45,167 bases of DNA from Stentor roeselii. Taxonomy: Eukaryota; Ciliophora; Heterotrichea; Heterotrichida; Stentoridae. Below the pieces are notes generated by a model. It was not told the origin of the DNA. It searched no databases and saw only the letters and a program-made list of their open reading frames with translations. Position numbers and translations under genes: made by a program. Of the stretch, positions 26,435 through 36,905 are shown in pieces; within the stretch, counting starts at the first letter, position 1, and every line of letters starts with the position of its first letter. The stretch lies in the NCBI GenBank assembly GCA_006503475.1, contig RSEH01000331.1, positions 1 to 45,167 of the forward strand. The letters run 5' to 3'.

Positions 26435-27289
26435 TTAGCTAAAACTAGACCGATAGCTGAGAGCTAAAGAGGCAGTTAAAAACTCATCATCCTGAATATT
26501 TTCTTTCCTAATCTTTAAAATTTGTCTAACAGTTTTATTCAAGAAAAAAACCACAGCATTACAAAATCCTTGAAGCAGATACAAAAAAGTCAACCCAGCC
26601 ATGATATAATCCAAGGCGCAGTCATCAGTGAAAAGCTGGACAACTCTAAGAACAAATAAAGGTATTTCAAATACAGAAATAATAATAGTATAAATCAATC
26701 CTCTTTCAAAGACAATTGAATTAACCGAGCATCCTTCCAAAATTTTCATCTTTTTATAAATTCTTATAGACATCAAAACGATAAGAAAAAGAATGAGCAT
26801 CATTGGGAAGTAGTCTATTGAAAATCTCCAAATACTTCCTGGTAAGTCAAACTTTAACTCGCAGTAGTTTTCGTTTAACCCGTAGCTCCAGGTGATGAAC
26901 GGAAGAAGATAAATAGTTAAAGGGACTGCATATGCTGATAAAAGCCACTTTTTGTGATGTTTTATGAAATCTGTCTCTTCGTTTACAACGATTTGATAGA
27001 TTGTGAAAGTTATGCAAGCTGCCCAGACGTAGTTTGATAGAGACAGCGAATATAGAAGGTACGCTGAGGCCGCGCAGAATTCTGGGTTTTTTTTGAAGTA
27101 AGTTAGAACTATTCCTAGTAATCCTCGAAGTAGGTCGTTTATTGAGATTAGGAGAAGGATGTGGAAAGAATACCAACAGTAAAGTCTTGTTTTTGAGATG
27201 ATTAGGATTACGAAGAGGCTCCCTGTGAATGATAACACTGAGGCAACCATATATGAATATAACTCTCCTGTAGTAGATAAGCATGCCAT
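26435..27289 (-). CDS. Seven-helix receptor-like protein, paralogue 3
   Basis: A 284-residue protein starting MACLSTTGELYSYMV. I chose this ATG at 27289 over the upstream ATG at 27310 because it aligns with the starts of the two paralogues (MDC, MKC). Shared motifs: YSFHILLLISINDLLRG, ACITFTIYQIVV, IWRFSIDYFP, ERGLIYTIIISVFEIPLF, LQGFCNAVVFFLN. It is the most diverged of the three, with a loss of the NR pair in helix 6 (ERG). Its tail SLALSYRSSFS keeps the common ending. Seven helices are visible. Confidence 0.8.
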   Translation of the reverse strand: MACLSTTGELYSYMVASVLSFTGSLFVILIISKTRLYCWYSFHILLLISINDLLRGLLGIVLTYFKKNPEFCAASAYLLYSLSLSNYVWAACITFTIYQIVVNEETDFIKHHKKWLLSAYAVPLTIYLLPFITWSYGLNENYCELKFDLPGSIWRFSIDYFPMMLILFLIVLMSIRIYKKMKILEGCSVNSIVFERGLIYTIIISVFEIPLFVLRVVQLFTDDCALDYIMAGLTFLYLLQGFCNAVVFFLNKTVRQILKIRKENIQDDEFLTASLALSYRSSFS

Positions 27290-28591
27290 TATTTTTATAT
27301 AATTCAACATTTGACTTTGAGGGATTGCTTCAATTTCAGGTTATTGGAATATTGGATATTAGAAATTAAGGGAGAGTATATTTGATTTTCCTAATCCAAA
27401 GGGTTTTGAACTATAAAATATTCTTTGAGTTGATATTTACTATAAATACAATTTATGATTTAAATGCCATTATTAAATAGCCTTGATTAAGACAAGATTA
27501 TTTTCATGATTAGAATTTTATATGAAGTACAAATTAATCATGAATAGGAAGATTAGATAAATTTTACATATTCCATTCTATTTAGATTACAGAAATTGAA
27601 TTATAAAACCATAATGATACTTCATTTGATTGGTTATCTAGATTATATCAACCGTTTATATTCACCCAACATAAATAAGTGTAAGTTCCCAATTCTAATA
27701 TAAAATTTACGAGAATTGATAATTAAAATGGATAGAGAATTATTTTTACTATTAATTTACTTCCGTAAACATTATATTATGTTAAAATGAATCAGAATAG
27801 ATAATCGATTAAATTTGATTATTACTAGCTAAGATATTCTTTCAGATAAGTGAAATTTATAGAAACTAGGAAAATAAGATTTCTGTGATTTTTAATCAAC
27901 TTCAGAGAAAAAAATAATTGGTTAAATAATATAATCTTTGCTAAAAATTATTAAATCCTAGGTAATTTCATAATTTGAATCAGGTAGTAACAAAATCTAA
28001 TTATTTACATATTATATAAAAATAATCAGAAACTGTTAAAAAATTCCTTAATTGAACTCATTCAAGATTTCAGCTTGACATCTAATCACTGGCGAGCATA
28101 TTCTTCTTCTTTGACACTAGAAACTCAGTATCAAACAAAATATTGACTTTGAACTTAGCCCTCATAAAGATTTCCGAATTCAAAATAACATTCTTTGAAA
28201 ATTATTGATATCAATCTGCAAATTAAGGCCATGAGTTAAATGATTGATTGGTGTCATCCTTTCAACTTATTGAATAGTTGAATGAAAATTTATATATTTA
28301 TATATATTCGAATTTGGAGAAGGGAAATTGAAATTATCTTAAGATCTTAGTTCAAAATGATGTTAAATAAAAAAATAAAAATAATCACTTTCACAATCCC
28401 GATACTCAAAACATTAAAAAACCTAAAATAATCCAATAAAACTCTAATCCCAAAAATCCATTTACCAACAAGAAACCCAAAAAATCACCACAACTCCACA
28501 AAAAAAAGTCATCTCCCAACCCAAAACAAAACTCAACCCTCTAACTAATCTTCCCCGAACTCCTTCAATTTCCACAAAAACCTAACAAAAA
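27290..28591. other. Long AT-rich intergenic stretch
   Basis: About 1.3 kb with no recognisable gene or repeat on either strand. From about 28380 the plus strand becomes pyrimidine-poor and C/A-rich just ahead of the TPR gene, which may reflect its 5' region. Confidence 0.55.
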
Positions 28592-30964
28592 ATGAAATCA
28601 GAAGCAGCTTTAGATAAAAAGGATTTTTTCGACTACATCTCCTCAAAAATCCGAGTTTCATCACGTAATAACTTTTTAAAGGTAAAAGCGTAACAGCCAT
28701 TCAGTCTTCAAGCAGCTCCAACAGTGATCCTGAACAAATGTTACTCAAAATCCTTAACAAGTCTTCACCGTCGAAGCCAGGTTCAGATCTACGAAAGGCT
28801 TCAACTTCACGACTTGCCAATATGTTTCATGCTTTTCATTTCCAAGTCCTTAAAAAACATCCTTCCCGACATCGAACTAGTGAAATTCAAGCAAACCTGC
28901 TTAAAAATCATTTCATCTGTAGACACTCCAAACGAAGGCCACTTTGGACTAGTGAAGATTTTCTGTTATGAAGAAAGGTACAAAGAAGCAGTACATCACT
29001 TGAAACATCTGATCAAGTCAGATCCAGAAGACAGTTCTTACTTGACTTGGCTTCTTATTTTAAAGTTTAAACTACTGAAGACTCAAAAACAGGCAGTCAA
29101 GTTAAAAATGTTATGTTTAAGTAAAAGTCATTCAGGGTGTCTCATGTTGAAATCAGGGAAAATCGAAGCGTTGTGGACTTTGATGAGACTTAGCCAGTCA
29201 GGTCTTTTGGAAGTAGGAAAAGATATCGAAAAACCTGAAAACTTCGCAAGTGCCATATTGAAAATAGACCCTTATTACGGGTACCTCGCCTGGAGTCACT
29301 TGGTTAGTGAGAGGAAGCAACAGATTATGTTAGCGAATTTAATGACTGAGTTCCCTTCAAGCCCTGAATGTTATATCTTGGCTTGGAACCACTGTTATTA
29401 TAAAACAAAAAACTATCAAAAAGCCCTTGATATCATTTTGCAGGCTTATCTTCTCATCAAAGAATTCAAAGACTATGAAATTCTTATTGGACTCAACTAT
29501 GCAAAAACTCTTCAAAAAATAGGAAATATTGAAAAAGCTATTGAATTGTTGCAGGTTGAGTATAATAAAAGATCGGTTTATATTGTTTATCTTTATCATT
29601 ATTCTAGGATTTGTGTCAAGGCTGGAAATCATGTTTTTCTTGGAAGTGCTCTTGGTGCTTTAACTGAGTGTCTTAGAATCTGCTCTGACCAGCGACATGG
29701 ACATATTTATTACTGGCTTAGCAGGGCTTATCTTCGACTAGATGAAAAAATATTAGCTTTTAAAGCTATTCAAAAGTCACTGATTTCCTTTTCAAGGACT
29801 TTAGAAAACCCTCCATCAGATCCCAGTTCCATCCAAAGAATAAACCAAAAAATATCCGAGTTAAAATCAAACCTAGAGTCTTTTTCAATAAACCCTCAGA
29901 TTTTTCCACGTTTAAAATTCATCTTAAACAATTTCGAGCCTTCTTTAATCGAAGAATTTTCAAGCCTGATAAAATCAGTGAAAGAAATCGACCATCTTTA
30001 CGGCGAGGTTTTAGAATCAGAGGCACTTTGGAAGTTTGACTACAAGACAGACGCATTGAAATCGCTTTACAACAACTTTAAAACAACGCGAGTTCAAATG
30101 AAGTCCTTTTTTCTTATAGTCCGGTACCTGTCAGAAGAAAGTGACTATTCAAATATAAAGAAGCTCTGTGAGAAAATGATTAAAAAGTGCAGAAGTCCGA
30201 GTATTCCTGTTCAAGTTTGGCTTAAAGTTCATCTTGTTTTCGCCAAGTCGCTTATTCAATTAGGGAATATTCCAAGAGCGATTCTTATTTATAAGTGTTT
30301 GGCGCAGGTACAACCTGCTCCTTATATCTCGGACTTGCTTTATACTAGGATACTTCAACAAGCGAATAATATTGAGGATCTATTGAATGTGACTTCGATT
30401 GTACAGAAAGCTAGACAATGCCAAGACCCTGAACTTAACTTCAAAAGATTGCAACTTCTTAGCTCGAAACGAAACTTGTCTTCGATTGTCATTGATGATG
30501 ATGCTAGAGAAATACAGGCCTCCCGTGTTGTGTGTGATGCGCAGGACCAGCCACTCGGCAGCCGCACTCCAGAGCCACTTCCAAAAGCAAGATTTTCAAA
30601 AATTCCATGCGGCGACAACGCGAATCCAGGTTTTTCCGTATCAATCTTCTATCTCTTCCTTTACAAAATCGGTAAAATCAGTGCAAAATTCAACATAAAC
30701 ATCGAAGACGGTCTTTTCGCAATGCATGATTTTTTAATATTACATCATTACTGGATGCAAGAAGGAATCGAATCGGACGAAAAGGCGAAAGCCAAAGCCT
30801 TATACTGGATGGGTGTTCTTTACCATCACCAAGAAAAATACGGAGAAGCCGCTGCTACTTTCAAGGAATCAATTTGCATGTTATTCCAACTCGGCCTAGA
30901 CGAAATGGCAGATAAAGTCCAAAAAGCTTTAAAAGAATACCAAGCTTTAGGCCGTAAGTTATAA
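28592..30964 (+). CDS. TPR-repeat protein, one intron
   Basis: Exons 28592-28681 and 28697-30964 give 785 residues. The first exon supplies MKSEAALDKKDFFDYISSKI, in frame with FLKPFSLQAAP after splicing. From about residue 100 the protein is a helical-repeat array with TPR-like pairs (YKEAVHHLKHLIKSDPEDSS, YQKALDIILQAYLLIKEF, GNIEKAIELLQVEYNKRS, EKILAFKAIQKSLISF, GNIPRAILIYKCLAQVQP). A loop near 610-640 is polar (GSRTPEPLPKARF). A final TPR, AKALYWMGVLYHHQEKYGEA, closes the chain. The layout is like scaffold TPR proteins such as APC/C or intraflagellar-transport subunits, but I cannot assign one. The next gene starts 5 bp after its stop. Confidence 0.88.
28682..28696 (+). other. 15-nt intron
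   Basis: GTAAAAGCGTAACAG, phase 0, with an in-frame TAA. Splicing links NNFLK to PFSLQAAP and brings in an ATG-started first exon of 30 codons. Confidence 0.92.
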
Positions 30965-30969
30965 TTTAA

Positions 30970-31404
30970 ATGATGTTCCCTGGATTCAGCATCAGTCAAC
31001 GCAGGTCAAAGTTCCTCATTCCTAAAGTCTACAAAAGAACTGAAAAAATCAAGGGCTTGTCTCTGCAACCTTCGAAAGAACTCAAAGATTTCACTTTGAC
31101 TAACTCTGGAGTTTTTTCTGAAAGATGTAAAAAACAGGTCTCAGGGCCGAGGTTGCAAATAAAGGCACTTGTTGATAAGTCGGTAGGGTCTTCTAGTCCT
31201 TTACATGAAAGTTTTGATAGGACGAAAAAAATTGATGATTTCTGTCAAAGTTTTTGGAAACCTTGTAAAAGACAAGTGAAAAGTAAGAATTCAAAGAGAA
31301 TTAAAAGTTTGAATATCACGAGTCCTGTTTTTAGTTTAAGGAAAGACTTTAAAGTTGTTCTTGTCGGAGAACATGTGTTTCCTTCAATTGTTTTAAAAAG
31401 TTAA
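30970..31404 (+). CDS. Small basic protein, unknown
   Basis: A 144-residue, Lys/Ser-rich protein (MMFPGFSISQRRSKFLIPK, then KQVKSKNSKRIKS), with no membrane helix and no recognised domain. A short hydrophobic patch near the C-terminus (FKVVLVGEHVFPSIVL) may fold as a strand or bind a partner. It is packed between two longer same-strand genes with 5-bp gaps on both sides, which supports it being real. Function unknown. Confidence 0.75.
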   Translation: MMFPGFSISQRRSKFLIPKVYKRTEKIKGLSLQPSKELKDFTLTNSGVFSERCKKQVSGPRLQIKALVDKSVGSSSPLHESFDRTKKIDDFCQSFWKPCKRQVKSKNSKRIKSLNITSPVFSLRKDFKVVLVGEHVFPSIVLKS

Positions 31405-31409
31405 TAATT

Positions 31410-33107
31410 ATGAGTCTTGACTTTGACCCGTTGGAGTTTTATAAACAAGAACTGGCTTCTGATAAACTTTACTCGAAAATCAATACGATTCATAGGTTGA
31501 GACTTATTTGCACGATTCTCTCGCCGAGTCAAGTTGAAAATGAACTGCTTCCGCTGATTGTAAATAGTTTGCCTTCATTTGAAGATGAGGTTTTATTCGC
31601 GCTTTCTCATCAGCTTGCCTTTCTGCATATATATCTTAAAGATTCACCTTTGCCTTTGCTACCTTTGCTTGAAACACTCGCTTCATCTGAAGAGTCGCTG
31701 GTACGAGACCAGGCAATAATTTCCTTAAAAGAAGTCTCCTCCTATCTATCAGACTACCAACTAATCCACTCATTCATAAGCCTACTATTCAAACTATCCT
31801 CAAGTAAAAACTTCCAAAGCCGAATAACAGCCTGCAAGTTAATATCAACAGCATATCCACGTTCAGGTGGTTTTAAAGACAAACTTCGCAATAAACTTCT
31901 GGAATTCTGCCAAGACGAAAGTTTTTTAATCCGCAAGTCAGCAGTAGAAGAACTGACAAATTTAGTAGATTTACTCGACAAGTCCCAAGTTTCAAATGAA
32001 ATTTTTCACGTAGTTCAGAAGTTTCTCCAAGACGAACAAGAAGAAATAAGACTTCTTGTCATAGAATTCGTTAAAAAATTCTGCATTCTGTTAAGCAAAG
32101 AAGAATTCAAAGCAATGGTCTTCCCTTTAATGCTTAATCTTCAAGAAGACCCGGCTTGGAAGGTCAGGTCAGTCTTTGCCAAGCATTTCGGTTCAATAGT
32201 AGAAAAATGTGACAAGGACTACTTAGAAGGCGGCTTTCTTCAGATTCTTTTAAAACTTTTACATGACAATGAAAATGAAGTCAGAGTCGCAATTCTTAAA
32301 AGTATTGGAAAAGTCGTGGAAAAACTGGGATTTGAAAAAATTTCTAATATTTTCCCTGTTATCTGTGGAATCATGAAAGATGAAACCGTGACCCCCCGGA
32401 TAAAAATCGCAGGACTTTTCTGTCTTCGTGATTTTTGGACAGTATCAGATTCTGAATTTTGCCAGAAACAGATTTTTCCAATATTCGAATCAATTTCTCT
32501 CGACTCGACCAGAGAACTAAAAAGTGAATGTCTTAAAAATTTTTCAGTTTTTTCCAGTTTAGGTCCTCAGTTCATTCAAGAAAAAGTCTCTCCAATACTT
32601 CGTCTTTCTTTCAACGATACTCGAAACTGGAGACTTCGTAAAAAAGTGTTAAAATTGATAAGTTTTTACACAATTCGCCTTGGTCAAGAAGTTTTCATTC
32701 AAAGTTTAAGTACGATTTTTCTTGACTACCTGAAAGACCCTGTTGCTGAGATACGAGAAGTTGGAACTCGTGAATTTAAAAAGTTTTTTTCAGTGATGGA
32801 CCTGGAATGGTTCTCGTCTTATTTAGGGCCGAAGTTGAATGACATGTTTTTGAACTCAAGTTGGTATCTTCACAAAATAAGTGTCTTGAAACTTCTCGCA
32901 TTGATACCTGGAGATTTTTTAGGAATTTTTAACCTGGCGGCGAAAGATTCACTTGCGAATGTTAAGATCGCTGTTTGCAAGGCTATTAGAATTATGGCAA
33001 TTGAGAAGAAGGACCTTGCGCTTTATTATGCTATTGTTAATGATTTGAAAAAGGATAAAGATCGAGAAGTCGCTTATCAGGCAGGGTTGATTGAGATTGA
33101 AGGGTAA
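31410..33107 (+). CDS. PP2A scaffold subunit A (PR65-like)
   Basis: A 565-residue all-helical HEAT-repeat protein, close to the 589-residue human PR65. The start MSLDFDPLEFYKQELASDKL and IHRLRLICTIL match the first PR65 repeat (small changes of SDxxxxRLxxIxxLSxIAxAL). Later repeats carry the family signs: VRDQAIISLKEVS, SFLIRKSAVEELTNL, EEIRLLVIEFVKKF, PAWKVRSVFAKHF, ENEVRVAILKSIGKV and AEIREVGTREFKKF. The family holds the catalytic C subunit and a variable B subunit in the PP2A trimer. It is somewhat diverged, so a specialised paralogue is possible. Confidence 0.9.
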   Translation: MSLDFDPLEFYKQELASDKLYSKINTIHRLRLICTILSPSQVENELLPLIVNSLPSFEDEVLFALSHQLAFLHIYLKDSPLPLLPLLETLASSEESLVRDQAIISLKEVSSYLSDYQLIHSFISLLFKLSSSKNFQSRITACKLISTAYPRSGGFKDKLRNKLLEFCQDESFLIRKSAVEELTNLVDLLDKSQVSNEIFHVVQKFLQDEQEEIRLLVIEFVKKFCILLSKEEFKAMVFPLMLNLQEDPAWKVRSVFAKHFGSIVEKCDKDYLEGGFLQILLKLLHDNENEVRVAILKSIGKVVEKLGFEKISNIFPVICGIMKDETVTPRIKIAGLFCLRDFWTVSDSEFCQKQIFPIFESISLDSTRELKSECLKNFSVFSSLGPQFIQEKVSPILRLSFNDTRNWRLRKKVLKLISFYTIRLGQEVFIQSLSTIFLDYLKDPVAEIREVGTREFKKFFSVMDLEWFSSYLGPKLNDMFLNSSWYLHKISVLKLLALIPGDFLGIFNLAAKDSLANVKIAVCKAIRIMAIEKKDLALYYAIVNDLKKDKDREVAYQAGLIEIEG

Positions 33108-33116
33108 GGTTGATAA

Positions 33117-33929
33117 ATGGAATTAAATAGTTTGATTTTTCCTGCACCTCCATCGAGCTACTCGGCTGAGTCTTATCCTGGAGAGTTAATTTGGATTCCT
33201 CAGGTTAAGGATAAGAATAGACCTAGTATTCCTTGCTTGTATTTATCTAGTTCTAAAGGATCTAGCAAGACTGTTATTTTTTTTCATGGAAATGCGGAGG
33301 ATATCGGCTTGGCTTATGAACTTTTAAATCATTTAAGGGTTACTTTGCAGGTTCATGTCATTGGAGTTGAGTACCCAGGATACGGTATATATCGAGGAGA
33401 GTGCAACGAGGACCGAGTGAACCAAGACGCTTTAAGTGTCTTCGAGTTTTTAATATCAACAGGAATAGAAGCAAGCGACATAATGCTATTCGGAAGATCA
33501 ATAGGTTCAGGTCCCGCCTGTTACCTGGCATCTCAACAGCGCCCTGCAGCCCTGCTTCTAATGAGTGCTTACACCTCAATCCGAGATGCAGTAAAGTCAA
33601 TAGTAGGGACTTATGCCCAGTACTTCATAAAAGAAAGATTTAGAAACATTGAATATATCTCGAAAGTGACCTGCCCAGTGTTTTTACTTCACGGGCAAAA
33701 AGACATGATGATCCCTTATGAACACTCACAGGACCTTAGAGATAAATGCGCAGGGCCTTGTAGTTTAATTCTTCCAGTCAATATGGACCATAATGAATTC
33801 GATTTCTTTGAAGACCTGTCTTTACCTTTTTCAGCTTTTCTTTTGCAACATGGCATCTCTGTGTTCCCGACACATATCAGCAAGGCTTATTTGAATTTTC
33901 CGGCCCACTTGTTTAAACCACCAAATTGA
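33117..33929 (+). CDS. ABHD17-like serine hydrolase (putative depalmitoylase)
   Basis: A 270-residue alpha/beta hydrolase. FFHGNAEDIG (55-64) forms the oxyanion loop, GRSIGSGP (126-133) holds nucleophile Ser128, HGQKDMMIP gives Asp196, and MDHNEF gives His225, so the triad is complete. The EYPGYG motif is present. The ABHD17 family removes palmitate from Ras and other membrane proteins. The Cys-rich N-terminal palmitoylation cluster of animal ABHD17 is missing; the start is MELNSLIFPAPPSSY, which still matches the family's IxFxPPxxSY box. The C-terminus runs 30 residues past the fold. It lies 9 bp after the PP2A gene. Confidence 0.92.
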   Translation: MELNSLIFPAPPSSYSAESYPGELIWIPQVKDKNRPSIPCLYLSSSKGSSKTVIFFHGNAEDIGLAYELLNHLRVTLQVHVIGVEYPGYGIYRGECNEDRVNQDALSVFEFLISTGIEASDIMLFGRSIGSGPACYLASQQRPAALLLMSAYTSIRDAVKSIVGTYAQYFIKERFRNIEYISKVTCPVFLLHGQKDMMIPYEHSQDLRDKCAGPCSLILPVNMDHNEFDFFEDLSLPFSAFLLQHGISVFPTHISKAYLNFPAHLFKPPN

Positions 33930-34439
33930 GATTTTAGTTAAGTTAGGTTGAATGGTTAATTAAATAACTGAGGAAATAGAGATATAGGAATTAATTTAGG
34001 TTTTAGTTATGGGTAAGGAAAATCGTGAAAAGATGTAGAAAAGTGGAGATTTTTTTTTAAGTTAGGTTGAATGGTTTATTTAATAATTTAGGAAAATAGA
34101 GATTAGTGGAAATTTATAGGAATTAATTTAGGTTTTAGGAATGGGTAAGAAAAATCATGGAGAAAAATACAGAAAAGTGGAGATTTTAGAAATAAACTAT
34201 GTTTTAGTTAAGTTAGGTGAATGGTTAATTAAAAAATCGAGAAAAATACAGAAAATTTCTTCAAATAAACTGATTTTTTGTAAATTTAGGTGAATGATTA
34301 ATGAAAAGAATCGAGAAAATGCATAAAATTAGAAAATTTCTTGAATAAACTGATATTATTTAAATTACATGAATATTCAAATCACCCAAAATCTAAAATC
34401 CAGAAAAATAAACCCTATTAAAAAAACTCCAAAATAAAG
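33930..34439. repeat. Imperfect tandem repeats in an intergenic gap
   Basis: Four diverged units share (A)AGTTAGGTTGAATGG, then AATTAAxxAAxxxAGGAAA, beginning near 33941, 34061, 34211 and 34281. Spacing is uneven (120, 150, 70 bp), and additional sub-repeats such as AGAAAAGTGGAGATTTT and AAATTTCTTxAATAAACTGAT recur. No open frame. The repeats lie between two plus-strand genes. Confidence 0.75.
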
Positions 34440-35345
34440 ATGAAGTGTGAAATCGTCCTAGAAAAAACGAACAGAACCTACCAAACCGGTGAAGAAATAA
34501 AAGGCTTTCTCCAGATCGAGAACGGTTTAAACGGTGTCAACTTTTCATCTCTTCAAATCGTTCTTGAAGGGTACATCAAAGGTCAAGTAAGTATGAAAAG
34601 TGTTGGAGCCTTAGACGAGATCCTTCCCCAAGTGCCTCCAATGGTTCTTTGCCGTCAATCCCAAGTAATAGCAGAGCGTGGTACTTTTTCATCCTCAAAG
34701 CAAGTCTTCGCCTTCTCTCTCCAAGTCCTTCCGCAAGAAGGTCAAAGCCTTTTAGAGACCTACACCGGTGTTTACATTTCAATTCAATACGAAATCAAGG
34801 CAGTCTTCAACGTATCCGAGGCAAAAAACAAGATCTCGACGCCCATTCCCATCAAAATCATGGTCCACGTGCCAGGTCTCGGCTTGATCGACGGCATGCA
34901 AAGGTCTCATCAGGCTCAATCTTTTACTATCACTCCTGGAAGTCTTGCAAACCCCAGCAAATTAAGTACTTTGCCAGAATTTCGTATTGAAGGCGAATTG
35001 CAAAGTACTATCTTTGAACTTGACAGGGAATTCAATGGATGGGTTGTTGTTGTTGAAAGCAGCAGACCTATTAAAAGTATTGATTTGCAACTTATTAGAA
35101 TTGAAAGTATTTTTAGTGGAGATACTGGGTTTAAAGAACCTACCGAAGTGCAGAGCTTGCAAATCGCCGATGGAGATGTTAGGAAAGGAGCGAAAATTCC
35201 ACTTTATATGCTGTTTCCCAGGCAGTTCACTTGTCCTACTACTTTTTATAAGAAGTTTAAGGTCGAGTTTGAAATCAACTTGTCTGTTTTGTTTGTGGAT
35301 GGGTATCAGTTGACCAAGAACTTCCCGATTTATTTAATTAGGTAG
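34440..35345 (+). CDS. VPS26C: VPS26C / DSCR3, retriever complex subunit
   Basis: A 301-residue arrestin-fold protein (human VPS26C is 297). The C-terminal block is diagnostic: QIADGDVRKGAKIPLYMLFP, then RQFTCPTTFYKKFKVEFE and NFPIYLI, matching VPS26C far better than VPS26A/B. The N-terminal half has the arrestin pattern Y-x-x-GExIKGxLxI, then TYTGVYISIQYEIKA. In animals VPS26C works with VPS35L and VPS29 in retriever, which recycles cargo from endosomes independently of retromer. Start as ATG at 34440, preceded by a repeat-filled gap. Its stop is 16 bp before the next gene. Confidence 0.95.
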   Translation: MKCEIVLEKTNRTYQTGEEIKGFLQIENGLNGVNFSSLQIVLEGYIKGQVSMKSVGALDEILPQVPPMVLCRQSQVIAERGTFSSSKQVFAFSLQVLPQEGQSLLETYTGVYISIQYEIKAVFNVSEAKNKISTPIPIKIMVHVPGLGLIDGMQRSHQAQSFTITPGSLANPSKLSTLPEFRIEGELQSTIFELDREFNGWVVVVESSRPIKSIDLQLIRIESIFSGDTGFKEPTEVQSLQIADGDVRKGAKIPLYMLFPRQFTCPTTFYKKFKVEFEINLSVLFVDGYQLTKNFPIYLIR

Positions 35346-35361
35346 ATTTAGGGATTTGTAA

Positions 35362-36585
35362 ATGTCGTTTAAGGCAAAATTGAAATGGCATAAGGACTGG
35401 AAAGATATTCGCTATTATTCAAAAAAAATTGAAACTCAAAAGATCAAGATAAGCCCGAGTCCTGTCAATTTAAAACTAACAAAATCAAGTGATGACTTAT
35501 TTCCAAGATGCGTTTCTCCTGTCCTTGCTATGAAAAAGGCATTGACTGAGATTATTAGCCAGATATCAGGAAATGTTAATATTTTGCAGAGAACTAAACT
35601 TGCTTTCAAGGCTCTCAAGATTTGTTCAGAAGAAGAATCGTCCTACACAAAAGAAATGAAACTAATAGTTGAAACCTTAAAATCTTCAATTTTCATCGAA
35701 AAGTCAAAAATCGACCCAGAGATTCTTTCCTTCATCTACGAAAAGTACCTAGACGCGTTAATCGACAAAGACCTCTTAATCTACATGTACGTTCTCGAGG
35801 GTTACAAGTCAGTTCTCGACCACTACAAGTCCGAAAACATTCATTTAAAGTCATCTCTATCCCAAAAGATCGCAGGTAGTCACTAGTCAGAGCGTAAAGA
35901 AGACCTAAAAGAAAAAAGAATCGAAATCGCCAAACTTCAAGCAAAAATCGAGATGGACCTAACAGAACCTCTACGTCAAAAATCTCAGGAACTGCGAAAT
36001 TTAGAAGAAAAGTACTCAAAAAACCTGAAAAATATCGAAGAACTTCGAAATCTTCTCACGGAAAAAGACGAGGTCATCAAAAAATTCAAAAATCAAAGCT
36101 CGGCTCATTCGCGGTTAATTTACGATTATCAATGTAATGATGAAGAAAATCGCTTAAAAATCAAGGAACTTACTGAAAACCTCAACCAAGTTTCTAATGA
36201 ACTCAGGAAAACTCAAGATGAAAATTATAGAAAACAACATAACCTTGAAGTGGCTTTATTTAAACTTAAAGGGATACTTGAAAAGGAAAAAGAAATGGAA
36301 AATCGCATTCAATACCTTGAAGAACAAAATTTAGTTCTTTCCTATCGTGCTGGGATCGGATTTGAAAATTTGACTCCTCGTCCTAGCTTTATTGGAATCG
36401 AAAATTTGATGATGGAGTTTCCACAGTCAACTAAGAAAAAAGTTCAAAAAATCTTAGAAATTGCTGGAAATTTAGTAAATTCTTCAAAATCAAGTAGCTC
36501 AATCCGTAAAAAAAACAAGAAAGTTTCATTAAAAAACACTACAAAAATAACTATTGAGAGCAACAGCGAACATGGAGATTTTTAA
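35362..36585 (+). CDS. Coiled-coil protein, one intron
   Basis: Exons 35362-35875 and 35891-36585 give 402 residues. The N-terminal 90 residues are polar and basic (KIKISPSPVNLKL). About 90-165 is helical (ISQISGNVNILQRTKLAF). From about 165 on a long coil runs across the splice site: SQKIAERKEDLKEKRIEIAK, then LEEKYSKNLKNIEELRNLL. The tail is Lys/Ser-rich (SKSSSSIRKKNKKVSLK). No family is recognised. The coil reads smoothly through the intron junction, which supports the joining. Confidence 0.88.
35876..35890 (+). other. 15-nt intron
   Basis: GTAGTCACTAGTCAG, phase 1, with an in-frame TAG. Splicing converts KIAG(stop) to KIAERKEDLKEK and joins two long frames. Confidence 0.95.
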
Positions 36586-36614
36586 TCTTATCACTAAAAA
36601 TATTTTATATTAAA

Positions 36615-36905
36615 TATTAAAGTAACTAAAAAACTCTGATTGTTAAAATTTTCCTATTTCAACTTAATGAAAACTAAAAACTCTGATTCTTAAAATTTTC
36701 CTATTTAAACATAATGAAAACTAAAAACTCTGATTCTTAAAATTTTCCTATTTAAACATAATGAAGACAAAAAACTCTGATTCTTAAATTTTCCTATTTA
36801 AACATAATGAAAACCACAAAACTCTGATTCTTAAAATTTCCTATTCAAAAATAATAAAAACCAAAACCTCTGATTCTTAAAATTTCCTATTTAAACATAA
36901 TGAAA
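36615..36905. repeat. 47-bp tandem repeat, six units
   Basis: Units with CTCTGATTCTTAAAATTTTC and TATTTAAACATAATGAAAAC lie at CTCTGAT positions 36634, 36681, 36728, 36775, 36822 and 36868, period 47 (last 46). The array fills the gap between two convergent genes, and its last unit carries the stop codon of the minus-strand gene at 36891. Confidence 0.92.
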
